A stretch of 20,092 nt of DNA from DASUXA01 sp036378155 (GTDB lineage: Bacteria > Actinomycetota > Actinomycetes > Mycobacteriales > Micromonosporaceae): NCBI GenBank assembly GCA_036378155.1, contig DASUXA010000022.1, positions 1 to 20,092 on the forward strand. The letters run 5' to 3'. The position numbers and the translations under genes are program-made. The notes beneath the pieces are model-generated. The model was not told where the DNA came from. It saw nothing but the letters and a program-made list of their open reading frames with translations, and searched no databases. Positions 1-7,838 of this stretch are shown here, piece after piece (positions within the stretch are counted from its first letter, which is position 1; each line of letters starts with the position of its first letter).

Positions 1-56
1 TCAGGCGCCCCGCAGAACCGACCGGGCGCGGCGCCATCAGGCGCCCCGCAGAACCG
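1..56. repeat. 20-bp direct repeat at the pheT 3' end
   Basis: Bases 1-20 and 37-56 are identical, an offset of 36. The right copy is the last six codons of pheT plus its stop; the left copy repeats this, with its stop, just past the gene. Because 36 is a multiple of three, the second stop is in frame with the first. It looks like a small tandem duplication of the gene end. The 16 bases between the copies show no coding sign. Confidence 0.9.
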
Positions 57-2526
57 CGCCGAAGCGCCTGCCCGCCTCGCCGACCGCCGCGTCCCGCGCC
101 GACACCGCCTCCTCCACCGTCAGCGTCCGGTCGGACGCACGGAACACCAGCTTGTACGCCAGCGACTTGCGCCCCGCACCCAACTGCTCGGCGGAGGTGT
201 ACACGTCGAACAGGCGCACCGACTCCAGCGTCGCACCGGCGCCCTCGACCAGCGCCCGCTGGACCTCGGCCGCCGGTACCGCGTCGTCGACGACCAGCGC
301 GACGTCGATCAGCGCGGGCGGGTACGTCGAGATGCGCGGCGCCGGGGTGACCGGCGGCAGCGGCAGCGCGTCCAGCGACATCTCCATCGCACAGGTGCGC
401 CGGGGCAGGTCCAACGCGGCACACACCGACGGGTGCAGTTCCCCGGCGTGTCCGACGACCCGCCCGTCCACCACGATCTCCGCGCACCGACCGGGATGCC
501 ACGGCGCGTACGCGGCGGCGCGCGTGCTCACCGGCACCCCGGCGGTCGACGCCACGGTCCGCGCCGCCTCGACGGCGTCCGCCCAGCACGCGGCGCGTCC
601 CGGACCCCACCAGCCGCCCAGTTCGACCTCGCCGGCCAGCACCACGGCGACGTGCCAACGCTGGTCCGGTACCACGTCGTGCGCGGCGGCGAGATCCAGC
701 TCCGAGGGCGGACCGTCCACCCCCATCGACGGGGGCGGCCCCATCCGCTTGGCGCGGCGGAACACCAGACCCTGCTCGAACAGGGCGACGTCGCGCAGCC
801 CCCGGCCGATGTTGCGGCGCAGCGTCGCCAGCAGCGGCGGCAGCAGCGTGGTACGCAGCGCCGGCTCCTGCTCCGACAGCGGATTGGCCAGCAGTACCAC
901 GTCGCGACGCGGGTCGTCGTCGGGCAGACCGAGCGCGTCCAGGGTCGCCGCGCCGACGAACGGGTAACACAGCACCTCGACGTACCCCGCCTCGGCCAGC
1001 GCCCGCCCCGTGCCGCGGCGACGCCGCTGTTCGGCGGTCAGGCCGCGCCCGGGCGGCGCGACCGGCAGCACGCTGGGCACCCGGTCGTACCCGTCCAGCC
1101 GTACCACCTCTTCGACCAGGTCCGCCGGGTCGGTGAGGTCCGGACGCCAGGTCGGCGGCGTGACGACCAGTTCACGATCGTCCCGCTGTACCGCGCAGCC
1201 GATCTCCTCCAGCAGCGCCACCACGCGCTCCGGCGGGTAGTCGACGCCGGAGGTGCGCGCCGGGCGGTCGACCGCGAGGCGTACCGGTCGGGCCGGCGCG
1301 ACGTGGTCCACGTCCAGCACCCGGTCCCCGGCGACGCCCCCGGCGTACCCGGTGAGCAGAGCCGCCGCGCGAGCCGCGGCGACGGTCGTCAGCTCGGGGT
1401 CCACGCCCCGCTCGAACCGCTTCGACGCCTCGCTGCCCAGCTTGTGCCGCCGCGCGGTCCGCGCGACCGACACGGGGTCCCAGTGCGCCGCCTCGAACAG
1501 CACGTCCACGGTGGACGGCGACACCTCGGTGGTCGCCCCGCCCATCACCGCCGCCAGCGAGATCACCCCGGTGTCGTCGGCGATGACCAGGTCCTCCGGG
1601 TCGAGCGCGCGGTTCTGACCGTCGAGCGTGGTCAACCGCTCCCCCGCCCGCGCCCGGCGCACCACCAGCGGACCGGTCAGCGCGTTCAGGTCGAACGCGT
1701 GCATCGGCTGGCCGAGTTCGAGCATCAGGTAGTTGGTGATGTCGACGGTCAGCGAAATGGGCCGCATCCCGGCGTGGATCAGCCGCGTGGTCAGCCACGC
1801 CGGGCTCGACGCCGCCGGGTCGATGCCGCGCACCGCGACCGCGGTGAACCGGTCGCAGCCGACCGTGTCCTCGACAGTCAGCGGGTACGCGGGGTCGGCG
1901 GTGCCGGCAAGCGGCTCCACCAGCCCCGCCGGGTCGCGGAACGGCACACCGAGGGAGTGGGACAACTCGCGCGCCACGCCGCGCACCGAGAAGCAGTACC
2001 CGCGGTCGGGGGTGACGTTGATGTCGACGACGACGTCGTCGAGCCCGACCACGGCACGCGCGTCCACGCCCGGTGCCACTGAGCCGCTGCCGGTCGCCGA
2101 GTCCTCGGCGAGCACCATGATCCCGGAGTGGTCCTCACCCAGCCCCAGCTCGCGCGCCGAGCAGATCATCCCGTCGGAGACATGGCCGTACGTGCGCCGG
2201 GCGGCGATCGCGAAGCCGCCGGGCAGCACGGCGCCGGGCAGCGCCACGACCACCAGGTCGCCGACCGCGAAGTTGGTCGCCCCGCACACGATGCCGCGCG
2301 GCTGCTCCTCGCCCACGTCCACCCGGCAGTACCGGATCGGCTTCTTGAACCCGGTCAGATCCTCGATGTCCAGCACCCGACCGACGACGAGCGGACCGGT
2401 CACGGTGGTACGCAGGTCGACGATCTCCTCGACCTCGAGCCCGACACGGACCAGCGCATGCTCCAGCGCGGCGGGGTCGGTGGGCGCGTCGACGTACTCA
2501 CGCAGCCAGGAAACGGGCAGGCGCAT
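37..2526 (-). CDS. pheT: Phenylalanyl-tRNA synthetase beta subunit
   Basis: This is the beta subunit of the cytoplasmic alpha2beta2 enzyme that charges tRNA-Phe. Its 829 residues are a normal length for bacterial PheT. It opens with the typical MRLPVSWLREYVD. The tRNA-binding (EMAP/OB) domain is at about 39-150, the B3/B4 editing domain at about 210-390, the B5 domain at about 400-475, a catalytic-like core follows, and a ferredoxin-fold anticodon-binding domain lies at about 737-828 (from ISTYPPALIDVALVV). The ATG lies directly next to the pheS stop, with no gap, so the two subunits are probably translationally coupled. The C-terminal codons with the stop are duplicated downstream (bases 1-56). 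Domain limits are estimated by eye. Confidence 0.98.
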   Translation of the reverse strand: MRLPVSWLREYVDAPTDPAALEHALVRVGLEVEEIVDLRTTVTGPLVVGRVLDIEDLTGFKKPIRYCRVDVGEEQPRGIVCGATNFAVGDLVVVALPGAVLPGGFAIAARRTYGHVSDGMICSARELGLGEDHSGIMVLAEDSATGSGSVAPGVDARAVVGLDDVVVDINVTPDRGYCFSVRGVARELSHSLGVPFRDPAGLVEPLAGTADPAYPLTVEDTVGCDRFTAVAVRGIDPAASSPAWLTTRLIHAGMRPISLTVDITNYLMLELGQPMHAFDLNALTGPLVVRRARAGERLTTLDGQNRALDPEDLVIADDTGVISLAAVMGGATTEVSPSTVDVLFEAAHWDPVSVARTARRHKLGSEASKRFERGVDPELTTVAAARAAALLTGYAGGVAGDRVLDVDHVAPARPVRLAVDRPARTSGVDYPPERVVALLEEIGCAVQRDDRELVVTPPTWRPDLTDPADLVEEVVRLDGYDRVPSVLPVAPPGRGLTAEQRRRRGTGRALAEAGYVEVLCYPFVGAATLDALGLPDDDPRRDVVLLANPLSEQEPALRTTLLPPLLATLRRNIGRGLRDVALFEQGLVFRRAKRMGPPPSMGVDGPPSELDLAAAHDVVPDQRWHVAVVLAGEVELGGWWGPGRAACWADAVEAARTVASTAGVPVSTRAAAYAPWHPGRCAEIVVDGRVVGHAGELHPSVCAALDLPRRTCAMEMSLDALPLPPVTPAPRISTYPPALIDVALVVDDAVPAAEVQRALVEGAGATLESVRLFDVYTSAEQLGAGRKSLAYKLVFRASDRTLTVEEAVSARDAAVGEAGRRFGAVLRGA

Positions 2527-3609
2527 TCAGACCTCCATCCCGAACGCGCAGGTGAACCGCGCGTCGCCCTCGACCATGTCGCGCATGTCGCTCACGCCGT
2601 GGCGCAGCATCAGGGTGCGTTCGATGCCCATGCCGAACGCGAACCCGGAGTACTCCTCCGGGTCGATGCCGCACGCGCGCAGCACGCGGGGGTTCACCAT
2701 GCCGCAGCCGCCCCACTCCACCCAGCGCGGCCCGTCCCGGTGCTCGGGGAACCACCCGTCGAACTCAGCCGACGGCTCGGTGAACGGGAAGTACGACGGT
2801 CGCCAGCGGACCTTCGCCTCCGGGCCGATCATCGCCCGGGCGAAGTGCTCCAACGTGCCCCGCAGGTGCGCCATCGTGATTCCCTGGTCCACCACCAGGC
2901 CCTCGACCTGGTGGAACACCGGGGTGTGCGTGGCGTCCAACTCGTCGGTGCGGTACACCCGGCCCGGTACTACCACGTAGATCGGGGGTCGGCGGGTGAG
3001 CATGGTCCGCGCCTGTACGGGCGAGGTGTGGGTGCGCAACACCAGACCGCTGCGCCCGGTCACGCCCTCGGCGGCGGCGACGTAGAAGGTGTCCATCATG
3101 GTGCGCGCCGGGTGGTCCGGGGCGATGTTCAGCGCGTCGAAGTTGTACCACTCGAGTTCGACCTCGGGGCCCTCGGCGACCTCGTATCCCATGCCGACGA
3201 ACAGGTCGGAGACCCGCTCCATCAGGGTGGTCAGCGGATGACGCGCGCCCCGGCGGCGCCGGTCCCAGGGCAGCGTGACGTCGACCGCCTCCTCGGCCAG
3301 CACCCGCCGCTCGCGCTCGGCGGCCAACTCCTCGCGCCGTACGTCGAAGGCGGTCTGGATGGCGGCACGGGCTTCGTTGACCCGCTTGCCCGCGTCGGCC
3401 TTGGCGGCCGGCGGCAACGCGCCGATCTCGCGGCGCGCCAGCGACACCGGCGCTCGGTCGCCGAGGTGCAGGTGGCGTACAGCGGTGAGGGCGTCGAGGT
3501 CGCCCGCCTCGGCGAACGCCTTGCGCGCCGCGGTCACGGCCTCGTCGAGCGCGCTCTGGTCGAGCAGGGCAACCTGCTTGGGGTCGTACGGATCGCTGCG
3601 GTAGCTCAC
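2527..3609 (-). CDS. pheS: Phenylalanyl-tRNA synthetase alpha subunit
   Basis: This is the catalytic alpha subunit, 360 residues with the start chosen here. The N-terminal coiled-coil tRNA-binding arm spans about 15-105. The class II catalytic core follows: motif 1 around HPLTTLMERVSDLF (124-137), motif 2 around RTHTSPVQARTM (192-203) with FHQVEGLVVD (232-241), and motif 3 around GFAFGMGIERTLMLRHG (322-338). The reading frame is open upstream to 3639. I prefer the GTG at 3607-3609 because it gives the family's usual start (M/V-SYRxDPYDPKQ) and has AAGGAAG some seven bases upstream (about 3615-3621). It follows the RNA methyltransferase gene by 33 bases and abuts pheT, so a shared transcript is likely. 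Confidence 0.97.
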   Translation of the reverse strand: MSYRSDPYDPKQVALLDQSALDEAVTAARKAFAEAGDLDALTAVRHLHLGDRAPVSLARREIGALPPAAKADAGKRVNEARAAIQTAFDVRREELAAERERRVLAEEAVDVTLPWDRRRRGARHPLTTLMERVSDLFVGMGYEVAEGPEVELEWYNFDALNIAPDHPARTMMDTFYVAAAEGVTGRSGLVLRTHTSPVQARTMLTRRPPIYVVVPGRVYRTDELDATHTPVFHQVEGLVVDQGITMAHLRGTLEHFARAMIGPEAKVRWRPSYFPFTEPSAEFDGWFPEHRDGPRWVEWGGCGMVNPRVLRACGIDPEEYSGFAFGMGIERTLMLRHGVSDMRDMVEGDARFTCAFGMEV

Positions 3610-3642
3610 GACTGTCTTCCTTCGAGTGGCAACCGGCAAAGT

Positions 3643-4590
3643 CTAGGAGCCGGGTACGTCGCGCCGGGTGACCGGCATGGCGTCCGCCGCGAAACGACCG
3701 GCGACCGCGCCGCGACCCGCCTGCCCGGCGGAGTCGTCCACCTGCGCCTGCCCGGCGCGGTGGCTGCGCTGCGCCTGCCCGGCGCGGTGGCTGCGCTGCG
3801 CCCGCGCCGACGCGTACAGGCAGACCGCCGCCGCGGCGGCGAGGTTGAGGCTCTCGGCGCGGCCGTGGATCGGCACGCGTACCCGCGCGTCGGCCGCCTC
3901 GGCGAGGTCGGCGGGCAGACCGTGCGCCTCCGACCCGAACAGCCAGGCGGTCGGTCGGCACAGGTCGCCCGCGTCGGCGAGCGCGTCCAGGTCGCCGGGG
4001 CCGTACGGGTCGGCGGCCAGGACCAGCAGCCCCGCCGCGCGCAGCGCGGCGACGATCGCCGCCGGATCACCGCCGCGCACCACGTCGACGTGGAACAGGC
4101 TGCCCGCCGAGGCGCGCACGCACTTGCCGTTGTACGGATCGACCGCGGTACCGGCGAAGACCACGGCGCCGGCGCCCGCCGCGTCGGCGGTGCGCAGCAC
4201 GGTACCGGCGTTGCCCGGGTCGGCGATGTCGGCGAGCACCGCCACCAGCCGGGGCGCGGAGGCGAGCGCCCGGGCGAGCGGTACGTCGACGAAGTCGCAC
4301 ACCGCGACCAACCCCTGCGGGTGCACGGTTTCGGCGAGCGAGGCGAGCGCGTCGTCGGTGACCGGGGACAGTCGCGCCCCGCTCGCGACGGTCGCGGCGG
4401 CGAGGTCCGGGTACCGGTCGAGCGCCGCCCCGGTCGCGAACACGTCGCTGACCAGGTCCGGTACTGCCAGCGCTTCACGTACCGCCTGGGGACCCTCGAC
4501 CAGGAACCGGCGCGCGGCGTCCCGGTCGCGTCGACGCGACAGCCGGCGCGCAGCAACGACCCGGGGGGTCCGTCGCGTGAACGGATCCAC
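3643..4590 (-). CDS. TrmH/SpoU-family RNA 2'-O-methyltransferase
   Basis: This SPOUT-class enzyme should transfer a methyl group from S-adenosylmethionine to a ribose 2'-OH, probably in rRNA; the target nucleotide cannot be told from sequence. It has 315 residues. A substrate-binding region is at about 28-100 (FLVEGPQAVREAL). The SpoU knot domain is at about 114-262, with its three motifs: NAGTVLRTADAAGA (127-140), WLFGSEAHGLP (216-226) and VPIHGRAESLNLAAAAAV (239-256). The GTG start at 4588-4590 is inferred from the family N-terminus and lacks a clear ribosome-binding site. About 50 C-terminal residues beyond the knot are low-complexity and contain a 9-residue tandem repeat. It sits between rplT and pheS, a neighbourhood I recall from other actinobacteria. 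Confidence 0.9.
   Translation of the reverse strand: MDPFTRRTPRVVAARRLSRRRDRDAARRFLVEGPQAVREALAVPDLVSDVFATGAALDRYPDLAAATVASGARLSPVTDDALASLAETVHPQGLVAVCDFVDVPLARALASAPRLVAVLADIADPGNAGTVLRTADAAGAGAVVFAGTAVDPYNGKCVRASAGSLFHVDVVRGGDPAAIVAALRAAGLLVLAADPYGPGDLDALADAGDLCRPTAWLFGSEAHGLPADLAEAADARVRVPIHGRAESLNLAAAAAVCLYASARAQRSHRAGQAQRSHRAGQAQVDDSAGQAGRGAVAGRFAADAMPVTRRDVPGS
3742..3802. repeat. 27-bp tandem repeat in the methyltransferase tail
   Basis: Bases 3742-3768 and 3769-3795 are identical 27-base units, followed by the first seven bases of a third. In the minus-strand gene they encode the nine-residue unit QRSHRAGQA twice, in the tail after the SpoU knot. The period keeps the reading frame. 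An exact copy suggests a recent duplication in a tolerant tail. Confidence 0.93.
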
Positions 4591-4625
4591 CCCGGGTCGG
4601 GGATGCTGGCGAGCCGGCAACCGGC

Positions 4626-5018
4626 TCAGGCGGCCTGCGCCGCCGCGCCGCCGGTGCCCTCGGCGGCGACCGCCGCGCGGGCGACCTCGACGAGTCCGGT
4701 GAAGGCCGCGGCGTCGTTGACCGCCAGGTCGGCAAGGATCTTGCGGTCCACCTCGACGCCGGCCAGCCGCAGGCCCTGGATGAGCCGGTTGTACGTCATC
4801 CCGTTGGCGCGGGCGGCGGCGTTGATGCGGGTGATCCACAACTGCCGGAAGTCGCCCTTGCGGTCGCGCCGGTCGCGGTAGGCGTACTGCATCGAGTGCA
4901 GTACCTGCTCCTTGGCCTTGCGGTACAGCCGCGAGCGCTGCCCACGGTAGCCGCTGGCGGTCTCCAGGACGGTACGGCGCTTCTTCTGGGCGTTCACTGC
5001 CCGCTTGACGCGTGCCAC
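4626..5018 (-). CDS. rplT: 50S ribosomal protein L20
   Basis: L20 binds 23S rRNA early in assembly of the large subunit. The 130 residues start with the classic MARVKRAVNAQKKRR and continue through KGDFRQLWITRINAAARANGMTY, so the identification is secure. The C-terminus carries about ten extra Ala/Gly-rich residues. The start is GTG at 5016-5018, with AAGGAG eight bases upstream. An ATG five bases before it is out of frame. In some bacteria L20 represses its own operon through the infC leader; a hairpin in this leader (5937-5958) makes that worth testing, but nothing here proves it. It lies 31 bases after rpmI. Confidence 0.98.
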   Translation of the reverse strand: MARVKRAVNAQKKRRTVLETASGYRGQRSRLYRKAKEQVLHSMQYAYRDRRDRKGDFRQLWITRINAAARANGMTYNRLIQGLRLAGVEVDRKILADLAVNDAAAFTGLVEVARAAVAAEGTGGAAAQAA

Positions 5019-5049
5019 GTCATTGACTCCTTTTTCTCAGCGGCGCGCT

Positions 5050-5244
5050 TCAGCGGCCCAGCAGCTTCTTGATCCGCCTGGTGTCGGCCTTGCTGACTTC
5101 GACGGTCCCGGTCATCCGGCGGGTAACGTGGGAGGACTTGCCCTCCAGCCGGTGGCGCTTGCCGACCTGCTCGGCAACGATCTTGCCGCTGCCGGTGACC
5201 TTCACCCGCTTACCCATACCGGTGTGGCTCTTCATCTTCGGCAT
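5050..5244 (-). CDS. rpmI: 50S ribosomal protein L35
   Basis: L35 is a small basic protein of the large ribosomal subunit. The 64 residues begin MPKMKSHTGMGKRVKVTGSGK and end in a Lys/Arg-rich tail (TRRIKKLLGR), the usual length and pattern. The ATG at 5242-5244 has AGGGGAG about nine bases upstream. It lies 17 bases after infC and 31 before rplT, the standard infC-rpmI-rplT order. Confidence 0.98.
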   Translation of the reverse strand: MPKMKSHTGMGKRVKVTGSGKIVAEQVGKRHRLEGKSSHVTRRMTGTVEVSKADTRRIKKLLGR

Positions 5245-5261
5245 TCGTCGTGTCTCCCCTG

Positions 5262-5885
5262 TTACTCGCCGGTCGATCCGGCGTCGTCGACCGCGGGTGC
5301 CGCGGCATCCCCGGCCGCTCTGGCACCGTCACGCTCCCGCGGTCCGCCACCGCGCGCGGCGGCGGCGACCTTGGTCGCCCGGTGCGGTGCTAGAACCATG
5401 ATCATGTTGCGGCCGTCCTGCTTCGGCGCGGCCTCGACAAACCCCAGGTCCGAGACCTCTTCGGAGAGCTTGCGCAGAAGCCGGAAACCCAGCTCCGGAC
5501 GGCTCTGCTCGCGGCCGCGGAACATGATCGTCACCTTGACCTTGTCGCCGGCCTTCAGGAACCGCACGACGTGACCCTTCTTGGTCTCGTAGTCGTGCGA
5601 GTCGATCTTCGGGCGCAGCTTCATCTCCTTGATGACGGTCTGCTGCTGGTTACGCCGTGCTTCGCGCGCCTTGAGCGCCTGCTCATACTTGAACTTGCCG
5701 TAGTCCATGAGCTTGCACACTGGCGGGCGCGCCATCGGCGCTACCTCGACCAGATCCAGGTCGACATCGGCGGCCAACTGCAAGGCGCGCTCCAGTGGGA
5801 CGATGCCCACCTGCTCGCCTTCCGGGCCGACCAGCCGGACCTCACGTGCCCGGATCTGTTCGTTGACGCGTGGCTCGACGCTGAT
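5262..5885 (-). CDS. infC: Translation initiation factor IF-3, probable ATC start
   Basis: IF-3 binds the 30S subunit and checks initiator tRNA and start codon. With the start chosen here it has 207 residues. The N-domain covers about 1-75 (RVNEQIRAREVRLVG, VCKLMDYGKFKYEQ), the C-domain about 84-168 (IKEMKLRPKI, KVKVTIMFRGREQSRPELG, KQDGRNMIMVLAPH), and an Ala/Gly/Arg/Asp-rich tail follows. No ATG, GTG or TTG lies at the family N-terminus. The codon before SVEPRVNEQ is ATC at 5883-5885, preceded by GAGGAGG and four C's. IF-3 genes are known for rare AUU/AUC starts that let the factor limit its own synthesis. The open frame to 6131 upstream is low-complexity and I read it as untranslated leader. 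Confidence 0.95.
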   Translation of the reverse strand: MSVEPRVNEQIRAREVRLVGPEGEQVGIVPLERALQLAADVDLDLVEVAPMARPPVCKLMDYGKFKYEQALKAREARRNQQQTVIKEMKLRPKIDSHDYETKKGHVVRFLKAGDKVKVTIMFRGREQSRPELGFRLLRKLSEEVSDLGFVEAAPKQDGRNMIMVLAPHRATKVAAAARGGGPRERDGARAAGDAAAPAVDDAGSTGE

Positions 5886-5928
5886 GGGGCCTCCTCGAGT
5901 CCGTACCTCTCGTAACGTGCCGGCCCGC

Positions 5929-5958
5929 AAGCAGAAGGCCCCGGCGAATGCCAGGGCC
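5929..5958 (-). terminator. Terminator-like hairpin (possible attenuator) in the infC leader
   Basis: On the minus strand GGCCCTGGC (5950-5958) pairs fully with GCCGGGGCC (5937-5945) around the loop ATTC, with one G-U pair. TTCTGCTT follows at 5929-5936, about the richest T stretch available at this GC content. It lies 51 bases before the infC start. That position fits attenuation or an L20-type leader, but the mechanism is inferred. Confidence 0.5.
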
Positions 5959-6130
5959 CGCTCGACCGGTCCGGGTACGCCAACGCGCCCCACCACGATG
6001 GAATTCCCACCGGTGGCTGACCGGAACCCGGCCACCTGTCGGCTGCTCGGGTGGGAGCGGGTGCTCCGCTTGTGCACCGTATCCGGATCACCTGGCGGCG
6101 ATCCTTGGTCACGGTGTGGTCGACGCGGCA

Positions 6131-6136
6131 AGCATA
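6131..6136 (-). promoter_or_regulatory. Candidate -10 box for infC-rpmI-rplT
   Basis: TATGCT on the minus strand fits the TAnnnT pattern of actinobacterial housekeeping promoters. It lies about 33 bases beyond the stop of the PH-domain gene. It would give a leader of roughly 240 bases containing the hairpin at 5937-5958. No good -35 box is visible. The leader itself (5886-6130) holds no gene that I can support. Confidence 0.4.
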
Positions 6137-6168
6137 TCAGAGGGCGAGGTGGACGACCTCACGCTGGG

Positions 6169-6711
6169 TCAGCGGCGAGGAGCGGCGTCGTCGCCGGCGA
6201 CCGAGTCGCCGTCCGAGATCGAGTGGTCGTCCGAGATCGAGTCGCGGTCGCGCGGGCCGTCCGGTACGCCCGCCGCGCGGTGCGCGTCCAGCAGGGCACG
6301 CAGTTGCCGTACCACACCGACCGCGTACTCCTTGTCGGCTGCCTGGACCGCCATGACCGGCAGCAGGTCGTCGTCGTGCAACTCCAGGCTCACCCAGGGT
6401 GATCCCCGGTCGAACCGCACCGCGCGGACCACGTCCCACGGCAGGTCGTACCTGCCCAGCACGTTGCGCACCTCGACGTGCGTAGAGTCGGCGACCACCC
6501 GCGGTCGGGTGAACGCCAGGATCACCAGCGCGCCGAGGATGCCGAGCCCGATCATCGCCACCTGGTCGCCGCGCTGGAAGCTGCCGGTACCGGCGTCGGT
6601 GGCGCCGCGCAACGCGGTACCGACCGCCGAGAAGACCACCAGCACGACAACGGCGAGCACCCAGCACACCACCCGCGCCCGGCGCGGCCTGGCCACGACC
6701 GTCCCGCTCAT
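6169..6711 (-). CDS. PH-domain membrane protein of unknown function
   Basis: This 180-residue protein has two membrane segments (about 14-34 and 51-68), with a Gly/Ala-rich loop between. A compact cytoplasmic domain at about 70-142 resembles the bacterial PH-like family (bPH_6/DUF2581): RPRVVADSTHVEVRNVLGRY, then LPWDVVRAVRFDRG and a strand-rich stretch. No catalytic motif is visible and I do not assign a function. The acidic tail (about 153-176) repeats D-SISD. The ATG at 6709-6711 has no ribosome-binding site at normal spacing. A -10-like CAGACT ends eight bases upstream, so a nearly leaderless transcript is possible. Three hairpins separate it from the transporter gene upstream. Similar proteins near hisG in other actinobacteria are my recollection. 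Confidence 0.75.
   Translation of the reverse strand: MSGTVVARPRRARVVCWVLAVVVLVVFSAVGTALRGATDAGTGSFQRGDQVAMIGLGILGALVILAFTRPRVVADSTHVEVRNVLGRYDLPWDVVRAVRFDRGSPWVSLELHDDDLLPVMAVQAADKEYAVGVVRQLRALLDAHRAAGVPDGPRDRDSISDDHSISDGDSVAGDDAAPRR
6211..6242. repeat. Imperfect 18-bp tandem repeat at the PH-gene 3' end
   Basis: The 14-base word GTCCGAGATCGAGT occurs at 6211-6224 and 6229-6242, a period of 18. In the minus-strand gene it gives the repeated acidic SISD tail. The frame is kept. Confidence 0.85.
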
Positions 6712-6719
6712 GGGTAACG

Positions 6720-6725
6720 AGTCTG
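6720..6725 (-). promoter_or_regulatory. Candidate -10 box for the PH-domain gene
   Basis: CAGACT lies within GGTGGCAGACTCG (6718-6730). The same 13-base word occurs at 12756-12768, just upstream of the FMN riboswitch. With normal spacing, transcription would start about two bases before the ATG at 6711. There is no convincing -35 box. Confidence 0.35.
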
Positions 6726-6786
6726 CCACCAGGCGCTTCCGGCACCGGCGGCGACCCGTCCCGCCACCATGTCGCCACGCCAACGG

Positions 6787-6867
6787 GTGCCGGCGGCGGC
6801 ACGCCACCCGCAGGTGCCGCCGGCCGCGGCATGCCACGCAAGGGTGCCGCCGCCGACGGCGGCGGCA
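6787..6867. terminator. Three tandem hairpins after the YdcZ-like gene
   Basis: Three GC-rich inverted repeats follow each other at about 28-30 base spacing: GTGCCG/CGGCAC (6787-6802), TGCCGC/GCGGCA (6815-6831) and a perfect 11-base stem with a one-base loop (6845-6867). The last ends 12 bases after the transporter stop, a natural terminator position, but no T run follows. The units resemble each other and may be copies of one element. Confidence 0.6.
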
Positions 6868-6878
6868 GATTGGGACGG

Positions 6879-7838
6879 CTAGCGCTCCGCGTCGGCGGTG
6901 ACCGCCGCGACCGGGGTCGGGGCGGCAACGGGTCGACCCCGGTACCCGGCGACCGCCACCGCCACCACCGTGAGCAGCGCCCCGACCAGCAGCCACGGCG
7001 ACAGTCCCACACCGCCGGGTAGCAGCCCGTCGATGACCAGCGCGCCGGCGAGTTGACCGGCGGTCAGTGCGAGGCTCGACCGCAGCACGCCGATCACCCG
7101 GCCGGCGACCACGGTGCCGGCGACGATCACCACGCCGCACACCCCGCCCAGGTACACCCACCAGTGGTCCGGCCAACGCCCGCCGCCCGGCCAGCCGCCG
7201 ACCAGCGCCACCGCCATCGGCGGCGTGGCGACCACGAAGTTGACCAGCGTCGCCACGCTCGCGCTGCCGGACGCGACGGTGACCCGCGCGTTGAGGGCGA
7301 CCTGCAGGCAGGTACCGGCGCTGACGACCATCACCAGCACCAGCGCGCCGAGCGCGAGGTCGCCGCTGAGCCGACCGAACTGGCTGACCACCACGGCGAG
7401 CAGTCCGATACCGGCGCCGACCAGCCGCTGCCAGGTGACCGGCAGGGCGCCGGCGGGGCCAACGGCGGTACGGTCGACCGCCACCGCACCGGCGGTCATC
7501 CCGGCGATCTGGGCGACCGCGAACAGCGCGACACCGAGCACCGGTACCGCGTACGCCGCGCCTGCCACGAACGCCGCGCCGCCCAACCCACCCAGGTACG
7601 CCCACCAGGGCAGCCCGGAGCCGACCAGCCGGCGCAACGCGGCGCGTACCGCTGGCGACGCCAGCGCACCGGCCACGATCACCAGCCCGATCAGGTTGTT
7701 GACCAAAGCTGCCAGCAGCGCGCTGTGCAGCGTCGAGGCGAGTACGCCGTTCAGCGCGGCCTGGGCGGCGGCGGCGAGCCCGGCGACGGCGCCCAGGGCG
7801 AGCGCGGACGCGTTGCGGTTCACGGGTGCCCCGGTCAC
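6879..7838 (-). CDS. DMT-family transporter, YdcZ (DUF606) type
   Basis: This is a very hydrophobic 319-residue inner-membrane protein with about ten predicted membrane segments in two similar halves. Both halves look like the YdcZ/DUF606 branch of the drug/metabolite transporter superfamily: QAALNGVLASTLHSALLAAL with VNNLIGLVIVAG in the first, and CLQVALNARV with LVNFVVATPPMAVAL in the second. The substrate is unknown. The first GTG (7836-7838) overlaps the hisG stop as GTGA, suggesting translational coupling. A second GTG at 7821-7823, after a weak GGGG, would give a protein five residues shorter. Being joined to hisG hints at a link with histidine metabolism, but that is inference. Three hairpins follow it. 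Confidence 0.88.
   Translation of the reverse strand: MTGAPVNRNASALALGAVAGLAAAAQAALNGVLASTLHSALLAALVNNLIGLVIVAGALASPAVRAALRRLVGSGLPWWAYLGGLGGAAFVAGAAYAVPVLGVALFAVAQIAGMTAGAVAVDRTAVGPAGALPVTWQRLVGAGIGLLAVVVSQFGRLSGDLALGALVLVMVVSAGTCLQVALNARVTVASGSASVATLVNFVVATPPMAVALVGGWPGGGRWPDHWWVYLGGVCGVVIVAGTVVAGRVIGVLRSSLALTAGQLAGALVIDGLLPGGVGLSPWLLVGALLTVVAVAVAGYRGRPVAAPTPVAAVTADAER

Noticed and set aside
2128..4881. Very long plus-strand open frame (917 codons) opposite pheT, pheS and the methyltransferase
   Set aside because: It is antisense to three clearly conserved genes, is rich in Arg, His, Gly and Gln, and shows no domain. Long antisense frames are expected at this GC content.
5886..6131. 82-residue N-terminal extension of IF-3
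   Set aside because: The extension is not IF-3-like. The family start with a strong ribosome-binding site lies at 5885, and a promoter-like box lies inside the extension.
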